NCBI GenBank assembly: GCA_044224315.1
Contig: JBGAKR010000001.1
Location: 124,001-188,000, forward strand
Length of the DNA stretch: 64,000 nt
From: JAGXTF01 sp044224315
GTDB taxonomy: Bacteria; Bacteroidota; Bacteroidia; NS11-12g; UBA955
Direction of reading: 5' to 3'
In this document: piece by piece, positions 33,078 to 40,209 of the stretch
Layout of the letters: every line of letters begins with the position of its first letter
How positions within the stretch are numbered: the stretch's first letter is position 1
The notes under the pieces: model-generated
What the model was told of the DNA's origin: nothing
The model's input: the letters and a program-made list of their open reading frames with translations, nothing else
Database searches by the model: none
Made by a program: the position numbers and the translations under genes

Positions 33078-33652
33078 GTTTGCAACCCCGCATCAATAGC
33101 CACTTTACCGAAGCTGCCGATGTTTTGCATCGCTTTAATGCTGACCCTGCCAATTTTGTAAAAATTGAATATGCCGGCGATTTGATGGTAAAAACCCTGG
33201 AAGCGGGTGGCAAAATTTTGGCCTGCGGAAACGGTGGCAGCCATTGCGATGCCATGCACTTTGCCGAAGAGCTTACCGGTCGGTACCGCGATGACCGCAA
33301 ACCCTTTGCCGCCCTTGCCATCAGCGACTCCAGCCATATTACCTGTGTGGGAAACGATTATGGATTTGAGCAGGTATATAGCCGATTTATAGATGGACTT
33401 GGCCGAGAAGGAGATGTGCTATTGGCCATATCTACCAGCGGAAATAGCGAAAATGTGATAGCGGCTGCCAAAGCTGCCCGAAACCTGGGCATGCATGTAG
33501 TGGCACTTACCGGAAACGACGGAGGAAACCTTGCTGCCATTGCCAATGTAGAAATCAGGGTTCCATACCATGGCTATGCCGACCGCATACAGGAAATCCA
33601 TATCAAGATTATCCATGCCCTGATTGATTATATCGAATCGAAAATGGACTGA
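33074..33652 (+). CDS. gmhA: Sedoheptulose-7-phosphate isomerase GmhA
   Basis: A 192-residue SIS-domain isomerase that makes D-glycero-D-manno-heptose 7-phosphate for LPS core heptose. It has KILACGNGGSHCDAMHFAEE (the conserved Gly-Asn-Gly-Gly-Ser sugar-phosphate site and metal/His residues), SGNSENVIAAAK, and the C-terminal HIKIIHALIDYIE. Length is normal. Its ATG overlaps the dsbD stop codon (ATGA), so the two are translated together. No hldE or waa genes are nearby. Confidence 0.92.
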   Translation: MSLQPRINSHFTEAADVLHRFNADPANFVKIEYAGDLMVKTLEAGGKILACGNGGSHCDAMHFAEELTGRYRDDRKPFAALAISDSSHITCVGNDYGFEQVYSRFIDGLGREGDVLLAISTSGNSENVIAAAKAARNLGMHVVALTGNDGGNLAAIANVEIRVPYHGYADRIQEIHIKIIHALIDYIESKMD

Positions 33653-33654
33653 TT

Positions 33655-34305
33655 TCAGTTCCCGAACTGCTCGTATTTGTCTTCCCAGCCATCCTCTTCC
33701 TCATTGCCCCAATCGTAGGGTTCTGCAGTGGGTTTTCTGAATTTTTTATAGGTTAACAGTGCCATGAGCACGCCTGATATCGCACCAGAAACATGGCCAT
33801 CCCAGGATACAGTTGGATCTAGCGGAAAAAGGCCCCATACCATGCTGCCGTAATACAGGGCCACAATGATGGCAATGATGCGCAGGCCACGGTCGTTAGA
33901 CAAAATACCACCCGCTAAAAGATAAAACGAAACTGCATAAGCCACCCCGCTGGCCCCAATGTGGTAAACCCCAGGCCGGGCTATGTAGAACATAATAATA
34001 CCGGTAAGTACCCAAAGTCCTGTTAAAATCCAGCCTGCCAGTTTGTCGTAAAAGATAAACAAAAGGGTAAGCAAGCCCGCCAAAGCGGTAAGATTGGAGA
34101 AAAGATGACTGGTATTGCCATGTACCAGGGGCGAAGTTAAAATGCCCCACCATTGCTGGTAATCGCCCGGGTGCAAACCCCAGATGGAGGGATTGATATC
34201 CCAGCGCACCTGTAAATTGTAGCATATCGCCACCACCAGTATCACCAAAAAAGGTTTTACCAGTTTAGAAAAAATTTCATTCCAGAGATTTGTACCCGAA
34301 GTCAA
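33655..34305 (-). CDS. Rhomboid-family intramembrane serine protease
   Basis: A 216-residue polytopic protein with the rhomboid pattern: VHGNTSHLFSN on the L1/TM2 region (His and Asn of the oxyanion site), the nucleophile Ser in HIGASGVAYA, and the catalytic His in WDGHVSGAISG, so all catalytic elements are present. The C-terminal tail is acidic and cytoplasmic-looking. The start is TTG and overlaps the 3' end of the GNAT gene by 29 bp, an arrangement consistent with co-transcription. Substrate unknown. The operon also encodes a sorting-domain-only T9SS protein, but no link is proven. Confidence 0.87.
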   Translation of the reverse strand: MTSGTNLWNEIFSKLVKPFLVILVVAICYNLQVRWDINPSIWGLHPGDYQQWWGILTSPLVHGNTSHLFSNLTALAGLLTLLFIFYDKLAGWILTGLWVLTGIIMFYIARPGVYHIGASGVAYAVSFYLLAGGILSNDRGLRIIAIIVALYYGSMVWGLFPLDPTVSWDGHVSGAISGVLMALLTYKKFRKPTAEPYDWGNEEEDGWEDKYEQFGN

Positions 34306-34765
34306 TGCTGCAATTCACCCATTCACTGTCAAAAGTTGCACCGTATTTTTCATAGAACTTTATGGCAGGTTCGTTCCATTCCAGTACTTGCCAGCTCATG
34401 CGAGAAAATCCGTTGTTGCGGGCAAAGTCGAGGCAGTTATTAAACAGCATGGAGCCTATGCCCAGTCGGCGATAATCATCGGCCACAACTATATCCTCGA
34501 GGTAAAGCACGGGGCCTTTCCATGTGGAATAGCGGGTATAACAAACCGCTATGGCAATTATATTATCAGGTTTATTGATTTCGGCATCGGTAGCTACCCA
34601 GCATTTAAAAATGGGATTGGGTCCAAAGCCATGTTCGGCAATTTTAGCGGCTGAGTTAATTACTTCTTGCGGCGCGCGTTCAAAATCGGCCAGAAGTTGG
34701 ATAAGGTTAAGAATTTGGGAGGAATCGTCGGCTGCGGCGGGCCTGACAGTAAACCGCGGATTCAT
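34277..34765 (-). CDS. GNAT-family N-acetyltransferase
   Basis: A 162-residue GNAT enzyme with the acetyl-CoA-binding motif DDYRRLGIGSMLF (R/Q-x-x-G-x-G/A) preceded by VLYLEDIVV, and the terminal WNEPAIKFYEKYGATF. Composition and layout resemble diamine/spermidine-type acetyltransferases (SSAT-like, with LEDIVV), so an amine substrate is possible but unproven. Its start overlaps the stop of the upstream sorting-domain gene (TAATG) and its 3' end overlaps the rhomboid gene. Confidence 0.82.
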   Translation of the reverse strand: MNPRFTVRPAAADDSSQILNLIQLLADFERAPQEVINSAAKIAEHGFGPNPIFKCWVATDAEINKPDNIIAIAVCYTRYSTWKGPVLYLEDIVVADDYRRLGIGSMLFNNCLDFARNNGFSRMSWQVLEWNEPAIKFYEKYGATFDSEWVNCSIDFGYKSLE

Positions 34766-35118
34766 TAACGAACCGCCAGTTTCAGGGTTTTGGTATATTC
34801 ACCACTTTTTAGCTGAACAAAGTAAACGCCTCTGTCAAGCTTAGCCTCTGCCAGGTCGATGCGCACTTTTGCATTGGCAAAATCAACATGCTTCAGTTGG
34901 TAAGCATACACAACCTGACCCAAAACATTGGTAATATTAATTAGGGTATTGGGGTATTCGGCTTCTGTGAAATCCAGATTGATATCAAAGAAGTTTCCGT
35001 TTACCGGATTTGGATTCAACGTGAACCCGGGTCCGTTTGCCACTGGACCATTGTTATCTGCTTGAACAGTAATGAATAGTGGCAGTAAGACTAGTAATAC
35101 AGTAAAGATTTTTTTCAA
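34765..35118 (-). CDS. Small secreted protein consisting of a T9SS sorting domain
   Basis: From the TTG at 35118, preceded by GGGAGAGG about 5 nt upstream, the protein has 117 residues: a signal peptide (about 1-20, ending TVQA), a short linker, and then a type A T9SS C-terminal domain (FTLNPNPVNGNFFDIN to TKTLKLAVR). There is no cargo domain. The longer frame to 35166 would cross a strong terminator, so the TTG is preferred. The first gene of the minus-strand cluster with GNAT and rhomboid. It may be a truncated cargo, a decoy or regulatory substrate, or a real minimal surface protein. Confidence 0.65.
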   Translation of the reverse strand: MKKIFTVLLVLLPLFITVQADNNGPVANGPGFTLNPNPVNGNFFDINLDFTEAEYPNTLINITNVLGQVVYAYQLKHVDFANAKVRIDLAEAKLDRGVYFVQLKSGEYTKTLKLAVR

Positions 35119-35146
35119 GATTTTCCTCTCCCATGCGAAACTAAAA

Positions 35147-35177
35147 CAAAAAAGGCACTTTTGCAAGTGCCTTTTTT
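35147..35177. terminator. Intrinsic terminator of the small lipoprotein gene
   Basis: Perfect 7-bp stem GGCACTT (35154-35160) and AAGTGCC (35165-35171), loop TTGC, flanked by an A-run and T-run so it can act on either strand. It lies just downstream of the lipoprotein gene. Confidence 0.85.
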
Positions 35178-35194
35178 AAAATTTTGGGTGAGAA

Positions 35195-35419
35195 TTATTT
35201 TTTCTCGCCTTTAGCTTCTTCTTTTTTACCAGCTTCAGCTTTGCCAGAATCTTTCATGTTGGCGTTGCTGTCGTTAGTAGCAGGAGCAGCAGGTTCAACA
35301 GCAGGAGCAGCAGCTGTATCTTTTTTGGTAGTGTCTTCACCTTTAGTTTCGGTGCTGTTGTTGCAAGCTGTGAATGCGAACATAGCGCAAGCAGCGATAG
35401 CGAAATAGATCTTTTTCAT
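35195..35419 (-). CDS. Small Ala/Lys-rich lipoprotein
   Basis: A 74-residue protein with a lipoprotein signal (AMFAFTACN, Cys at about 19). The remainder is low-complexity, rich in Ala, Pro, Lys, Glu and Thr and without predicted folded structure. Similar short lipoproteins are common in Bacteroidota; function unknown. The gene has clear signals: -7 element TATTTTTG at 35447-35454, an AGGAAG-type ribosome site before the ATG, and a strong terminator, which together support a real, well-expressed gene. Confidence 0.75.
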   Translation of the reverse strand: MKKIYFAIAACAMFAFTACNNSTETKGEDTTKKDTAAAPAVEPAAPATNDSNANMKDSGKAEAGKKEEAKGEKK

Positions 35420-35446
35420 TTTTTTTCTTCCTGATTAAATGTGGCG

Positions 35447-35454
35447 CAAAAATA
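35447..35454 (-). promoter_or_regulatory. Candidate -7 element of the small lipoprotein gene
   Basis: The minus strand reads TATTTTTG, 27 nt before the ATG; an AGGAAG lies between. Confidence 0.55.
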
Positions 35455-35717
35455 CAACCGTAAAATAGAAATGCAAGAAAAATTTAATTTTTTTTATAAA
35501 AAACCTTCCCCTAAGCTTTTAAAAGTTTCTAAAAATACCGGACAAACATTCTATACCCCTAGGCCCACCTGACTTGCAAGCCTGTTGGCGTAAAAATCTC
35601 CAGTTTTGCACAACCCTATGTGGATTAAGGTGATTTTTCTGCTGGCAAATTTACAACTAAAAAATGGAATCCAAGCGGTACAAGCCGCTAATGTGCAGAA
35701 ACCTTCGATAAAATTAA

Positions 35718-36746
35718 TCAGTTGGACTTTTCCTGACGCGACCTTCCGCCCGCAATAAGGGTTTGGATATAAATATACCCCCCAATCAGACATATAACCG
35801 CAATAAACAGTACTGAAAGTTGCGCACTGAGTTTAGGCGCCCGGGGAAACATTACAATGATAGAAACATTAATGACCAGCTGCGCCAAAAAGTAATATAC
35901 GCTTATTTTTAAATGGGGCAATTTAGCCAGATGTACCAGTTTTTTGAAAAGGAAATCGCGGTGGGGTACAAATATGTTTTCCCTAAGTATAAGCTTATAC
36001 ACCACGGTTAAACCCGCATCGGCGCCAAAAATACTGAATAGCAGCAGGTATATGTAATTGCCCGATACAAGCAGCAAACTGTACATGAGGTAAAGGATAA
36101 TAAACGCAGCACCAATACTGCCCACATCGCCAATAAACGCCAGGGCCTGGTGCCGGATATTAAAGAAACCGAAAACGGCCAGTGGTACCATGATACTGAG
36201 AATAAAATGGGTATTGGTAAAATGCAAATGATGCCCGCTTAAATCGGTAAGTGTTTCATTTAAATACACCATACAGCCCAGCACCAGCAAGCAATGCAGG
36301 GTAAACATACCGTTTATACCATCCATAAAATTGTAGGCATTGAGCACCCCTACCCCAAAAATTACAGCTGCCAGATACAGGGCCAAAACACTGCCCCCCG
36401 CGCTGTGAAAGGGCAACTGATACACCATTATGGCCACAGAAAATATCTGAAATACCAACCTGAAAGAATGTTTCAGGAAGTAAAGATCATCGATAAATGA
36501 AATAATGGTTAGCAAAAAGAATCCCAGCACAAAATTGCCCGGCAACTCATATGGCTCAAAAAATAAATAGATAATAAATGCCAATACTAATATGATACCC
36601 ATACCCGTAACTGTGGGCTGGCGATGGCTGCTACGGCCGTTCGGATGATCGTGCAATCCGAAACGATGGGCCAACCGCATAAAAACAATTGCGCCCAGGC
36701 TGCATCCTGATAGGGTACTTAAGACAATAGGTAGAGTCAAGTTCAA
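35718..36746 (-). CDS. WecA/MraY-type polyprenyl-phosphate N-acetylhexosamine phosphotransferase
   Basis: A 342-residue, about 10-helix membrane enzyme of the glycosyltransferase 4 family, which attaches a HexNAc-1-phosphate to undecaprenyl phosphate to begin O-antigen or other glycan synthesis. Diagnostic sites are FIDDLYFLKHSFR (the DD pair), YNFMDGINGM and FIGDVGS, plus FVPHRDFLFKKLVH in the cytosolic sugar-recognition loop. The short HR-containing loop is more like WbpL/WecA than MraY. No glycosyltransferase cluster is adjacent. The start is TTG at 36746 (another TTG at 36740), behind an AAGGGA sequence. Confidence 0.82.
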   Translation of the reverse strand: MNLTLPIVLSTLSGCSLGAIVFMRLAHRFGLHDHPNGRSSHRQPTVTGMGIILVLAFIIYLFFEPYELPGNFVLGFFLLTIISFIDDLYFLKHSFRLVFQIFSVAIMVYQLPFHSAGGSVLALYLAAVIFGVGVLNAYNFMDGINGMFTLHCLLVLGCMVYLNETLTDLSGHHLHFTNTHFILSIMVPLAVFGFFNIRHQALAFIGDVGSIGAAFIILYLMYSLLLVSGNYIYLLLFSIFGADAGLTVVYKLILRENIFVPHRDFLFKKLVHLAKLPHLKISVYYFLAQLVINVSIIVMFPRAPKLSAQLSVLFIAVICLIGGYIYIQTLIAGGRSRQEKSN

Positions 36747-36765
36747 TTCCCTTTTTTGTGCCTCG

Positions 36766-36773
36766 CAAAGGTA
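36766..36773 (-). promoter_or_regulatory. Candidate -7 element of the WecA-type gene
   Basis: The minus strand reads TACCTTTG followed by CGAGG, about 19 nt before the TTG start. Confidence 0.5.
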
Positions 36774-36841
36774 ATTACCTTAACCCAAAAAATCTAAATA
36801 CTTTATTTTTCGGTGCGTAGCTTATTTAAGACAGTACCCTG

Positions 36842-38737
36842 TTAAGCATACATCGCCTCTATGGTTTCGGCATATTTATCCATTACCACTTTGCGTTTTA
36901 TTTTAAGCGTAATAGTAACCTCCCCATCCTCTATGGTAAAGGGATTGCGTTTTACAACAAAGTCTTTGATGCGTTCAAATTTGGCTAAATGTTCGGATAA
37001 TTTTTTAATATCACTGTGCAACCACTCTTTTATTTTTTCATCCTGAATAAATGCCTCTTGACTTTCAAAAAAATCCTTGCCCATGCCAAAATGCTGCATC
37101 AACTCATCGGGGTTTGGAACTACAATTGCCGTAACAAACTCGCGTTTATCTCCGATGATAAATATCTGCTCTATTTTGGAACTCTTCAGGTACACATTTT
37201 CAATTTGGGTAGGGTAAATATTTTTGCCCAGGCTGGTTACCAACATATTTTTAAGTCGGTCTGTGATTTTGAGGTACCCTTGTTCAAATTTCCCAATATC
37301 GCCGGTATGAAACCAACCATCGGCATCAAACACTTTGTCGGTTTCAGCCTTATTATTCCAATACCCTTTCATAATATTGGGTCCTTTGGCTAAAATCTCA
37401 CCTTCGCCCGAAGCAAACTCCGGATCGAATGTGTAATGGCTTTGTTCGGCAATAATTTTACCAGATTCGATATCCTGGATTGCCACCCGCTGCCGGGGTG
37501 CTATGCGACCTACCGTGCCAAATACCTGGCGATTGTATTCGTTTACGGTTATAAACGGCGAAGTTTCAGTAAGCCCATATCCTTCCTGCACTTTTAATCC
37601 CAGGTTTCCAAAAAACTCACCCACATGCTTAGGCAAAGCACCTCCTCCCGATACAAACAGTTTCATTCGTCCACCCATACGGGCTTTGAGTTTTGAGTAC
37701 ACCAATTTTTCGGCCAATGCGTATTGCATGCCTAAAATCATGCCCGGATTTTTACCGTTTTCGCGCAAAACGCGGGCTTTCTCTCCCACATTCAATGCCC
37801 AGAAAAATATTTTTTTCTTAATTCCACCTGCGTCTGATGCGTTTTTCACCACTTTGTCGTGAATTTTTTCAAGCAAACGCGGCACACAAGCCATAATGGT
37901 TGGCCTTATTTCTCCAATGTTTTGGGCTACCTTATCTATATTTTCGGCAAATGCCACCTGGGCTCCGATATAGGTGCCAAGGTAATAGGTTGCCATACGT
38001 TCGTAAACATGGCAAAGGGGAAGAAAACTCAGATAGCGGTCGTCTTTATTAATATCGGGCACCAGTTCCCATGCATCGTAGCAATTGGTTAAAAAATTGC
38101 TGTGGGTAAGCATGGCTCCTTTGGGCACACCCGTAGTACCACTGGTATAAATAAAAGTAGATACATCTTCCGGCACCACCTCACTAAACCTTTTTTCTAC
38201 TGCTTCTGCCCATTTGGATTGCAACTGTGCGCCCTCACCTACAACTTCATCGTATACTCTGAATTTTTCGGTTTTTTCAATATCGTCTGGAAAAGCAACT
38301 ACGCACTTTACCTGCGGACAATCGGCTTCTACTTTTTTGAATTTTTTTAAAGAAAAATGGTTGCCCAAAAACAGTATGCGGGCGCCGCTGTCGTTGAGAA
38401 TAAAACGGGTTTCTTCGGCAGTAAGGGTTGAATAAATACCCACATTTATCAATCCCAGTTTTTGTAAAGCCTGATCGATGCAATAAAATTCGGGGCTGTT
38501 TTCAAGTAAAATTGCTACACGATCGCCTTTTTCCAAACCCATTTCCATAAACCATGCAGCCAAGGCATTAATGGTTTCAATTAACTCTCCATAACTATAC
38601 TCACGCCATTCTCCTTTTTCTTTTCTAATGAGATAAGTATGGGCTGGATTATGAATATTGTAGGCTGAGTTAAGAAATAATTGGTGAATAGACTTGTATC
38701 CGGGATCTTTGTGTTGAACGTTTTCTACTGCAGACAT
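36842..38737 (-). CDS. Long-chain-fatty-acid CoA ligase
   Basis: From MSAVENVQHK it has 631 residues, the usual length of bacterial AMP-forming acyl-CoA synthetases. Motifs in order: the P-loop FIYTSGTTGVPKGAML (about 178-193), the A5-type YGLTETSPF, WFHTGDIG, and the adenylation Lys region ITDRLKNMLVTSLGKNIYP. It activates fatty acids for degradation or membrane lipid synthesis. The frame is open 14 codons further upstream, but the shorter start is conventional. The gene is monocistronic. Confidence 0.92.
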   Translation of the reverse strand: MSAVENVQHKDPGYKSIHQLFLNSAYNIHNPAHTYLIRKEKGEWREYSYGELIETINALAAWFMEMGLEKGDRVAILLENSPEFYCIDQALQKLGLINVGIYSTLTAEETRFILNDSGARILFLGNHFSLKKFKKVEADCPQVKCVVAFPDDIEKTEKFRVYDEVVGEGAQLQSKWAEAVEKRFSEVVPEDVSTFIYTSGTTGVPKGAMLTHSNFLTNCYDAWELVPDINKDDRYLSFLPLCHVYERMATYYLGTYIGAQVAFAENIDKVAQNIGEIRPTIMACVPRLLEKIHDKVVKNASDAGGIKKKIFFWALNVGEKARVLRENGKNPGMILGMQYALAEKLVYSKLKARMGGRMKLFVSGGGALPKHVGEFFGNLGLKVQEGYGLTETSPFITVNEYNRQVFGTVGRIAPRQRVAIQDIESGKIIAEQSHYTFDPEFASGEGEILAKGPNIMKGYWNNKAETDKVFDADGWFHTGDIGKFEQGYLKITDRLKNMLVTSLGKNIYPTQIENVYLKSSKIEQIFIIGDKREFVTAIVVPNPDELMQHFGMGKDFFESQEAFIQDEKIKEWLHSDIKKLSEHLAKFERIKDFVVKRNPFTIEDGEVTITLKIKRKVVMDKYAETIEAMYA

Positions 38738-38817
38738 GATAGTTAAATCGTGACAAAAATGTAAGAAAAAGTCCACCAAACCAAACTTTGGTGAAATTGA
38801 GGGAGTTATAAACCCAA

Positions 38818-40209
38818 CTATTTTTTAAATACCCGCTTAACCCAAATGTCGGGGAACTCCAGTTGTTCCTGCCATTTAACCTGATCTGCTTCTTCATTAT
38901 TTTCAGCATGCAGAATGTAAACATAGAAGTATTTGGTTTCGGGATGATAGAATTTGTATGAGGTATAACCCACCGTATACATCATTTTTATGTATCGGTT
39001 GGCATTTTCTTCGCTACGGAAAGTACCAATGGTTACATAGTATCCATCGGCAGGAAACTCGGGTTTTAGATTTTTAAGCAAAATCTTAGATGTATCATAC
39101 CCCGATTTCAGGAATTTGATATCCTCAAAAGAGCTAATCACAATGGTGTCATTGTGCATTTTGATTTTTTCCACCGATACTACATTCCCGCTGGTGGCAG
39201 TTTTGGTTTCTTTAGGTACACTGCCAGTGTTATCCTGCTGTGGATTTGAAGCTGTATCTATTTTATCGGTATTTACGGTTATCGCATCATAATCAAGATC
39301 TTTTACCAAATCTGATGTTTTACCCAGCAAAATAGATGTAAAAAACTCATGCCCCGAACCCAGCACCTTGGAGGTACTGCTATAAGGCATAGAGTAGCTG
39401 TAACCTATGCGTATGGAATTGCGCAGCATGCCACCTACCTGTAAGGCTATGTTTTTGTTGCCCGCATTGTGAATACCGGCCCAAATATTTTCACCGGCAA
39501 TAAAATTCATTCCGTAATTGAGCAATACCGATTTGTAATCAAAAATATTTAAACTCGCTACAGGCTGCATAATTATATCCTTGGAAACCTTGATGCGTGC
39601 AGAGAAAAATGCATTGCTGAGGTTGGCCAATGTATACTGCGCTTTGTAATTGTAGTAATCGTATGAAAAGCGAGGATGGGTAACCCGCCCCGTGCTGAAA
39701 CCAATTAGCAAGCCAGCTGTTTGGTAGGATGTAGAAACTTTAAAATCAAATCGGTTGTCGGGTTTACCTTGTTGCAAACTCAGGTAATACGGATCGTCCT
39801 GGTTAATTACATCAATGGCATTGGGATTAAAGCGCTGGGACAACAACCCAAAAGAAGCGCCGGTATGCAACTTAGATTTTTTACCCAGTTTTAACGAGTA
39901 TACATAAGAAACATAACCATTGTACAGCGTGCTGAATCCTATTTTTTCCTGGGAAAAATTAAATCCAAAACCCACGTGCTTATCCGGATTTGGAAATACC
40001 GCACTGGCCATAAGGTTGGTTGGACTCCCTTTAATATCGGTATACAACCGGTTATAGAACAGGCAAAGTGAAGTTTTGTTGCTGGCGTTGATGGTGGATG
40101 GATTTAATATGCTAAAATCCTGAAAATATTGGTCAACACGGGTGGCAAGCTGTGCCATGGCATTCAATGCCAGACCGCTTAATAGTGTTAAAACCAGGTA
40201 TTTTCTCAT
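38818..40209 (-). CDS. PorP/SprF-family outer-membrane protein with C-terminal SPOR-like domain
   Basis: The 463-residue protein starts with a signal peptide (1-19) and the PorP/SprF opening QYFQDFSILNPSTINASN. The barrel strands run to about residue 310 (FGFNFSQEKIGFSTLYNGYVSY and GHEFFTSILLG). PorP/SprF proteins are about 300-330 residues and aid export or anchoring of specific T9SS cargo. Here a Ser/Thr-rich linker and an extra C-terminal domain (YYVTIGTFRSEENANRYI and YVYILHAENNEEAD) look like a SPOR-type fold, which in other proteins binds denuded peptidoglycan. The neighbouring PKD protein is the likely partner: its stop overlaps this gene's start. Confidence 0.8.
   Translation of the reverse strand: MRKYLVLTLLSGLALNAMAQLATRVDQYFQDFSILNPSTINASNKTSLCLFYNRLYTDIKGSPTNLMASAVFPNPDKHVGFGFNFSQEKIGFSTLYNGYVSYVYSLKLGKKSKLHTGASFGLLSQRFNPNAIDVINQDDPYYLSLQQGKPDNRFDFKVSTSYQTAGLLIGFSTGRVTHPRFSYDYYNYKAQYTLANLSNAFFSARIKVSKDIIMQPVASLNIFDYKSVLLNYGMNFIAGENIWAGIHNAGNKNIALQVGGMLRNSIRIGYSYSMPYSSTSKVLGSGHEFFTSILLGKTSDLVKDLDYDAITVNTDKIDTASNPQQDNTGSVPKETKTATSGNVVSVEKIKMHNDTIVISSFEDIKFLKSGYDTSKILLKNLKPEFPADGYYVTIGTFRSEENANRYIKMMYTVGYTSYKFYHPETKYFYVYILHAENNEEADQVKWQEQLEFPDIWVKRVFKK

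Noticed and set aside
35119..35166. Longer start (TTG at 35166) for the sorting-domain protein
   Set aside because: It would extend across the terminator stem and give an unlikely N-terminus; the TTG at 35118 has a ribosome site and a clean signal peptide.
35551..35793. Minus-strand 80-residue frame overlapping the WecA-type gene end
   Set aside because: Overlaps a good gene in another frame and has no motif or promoter signal.
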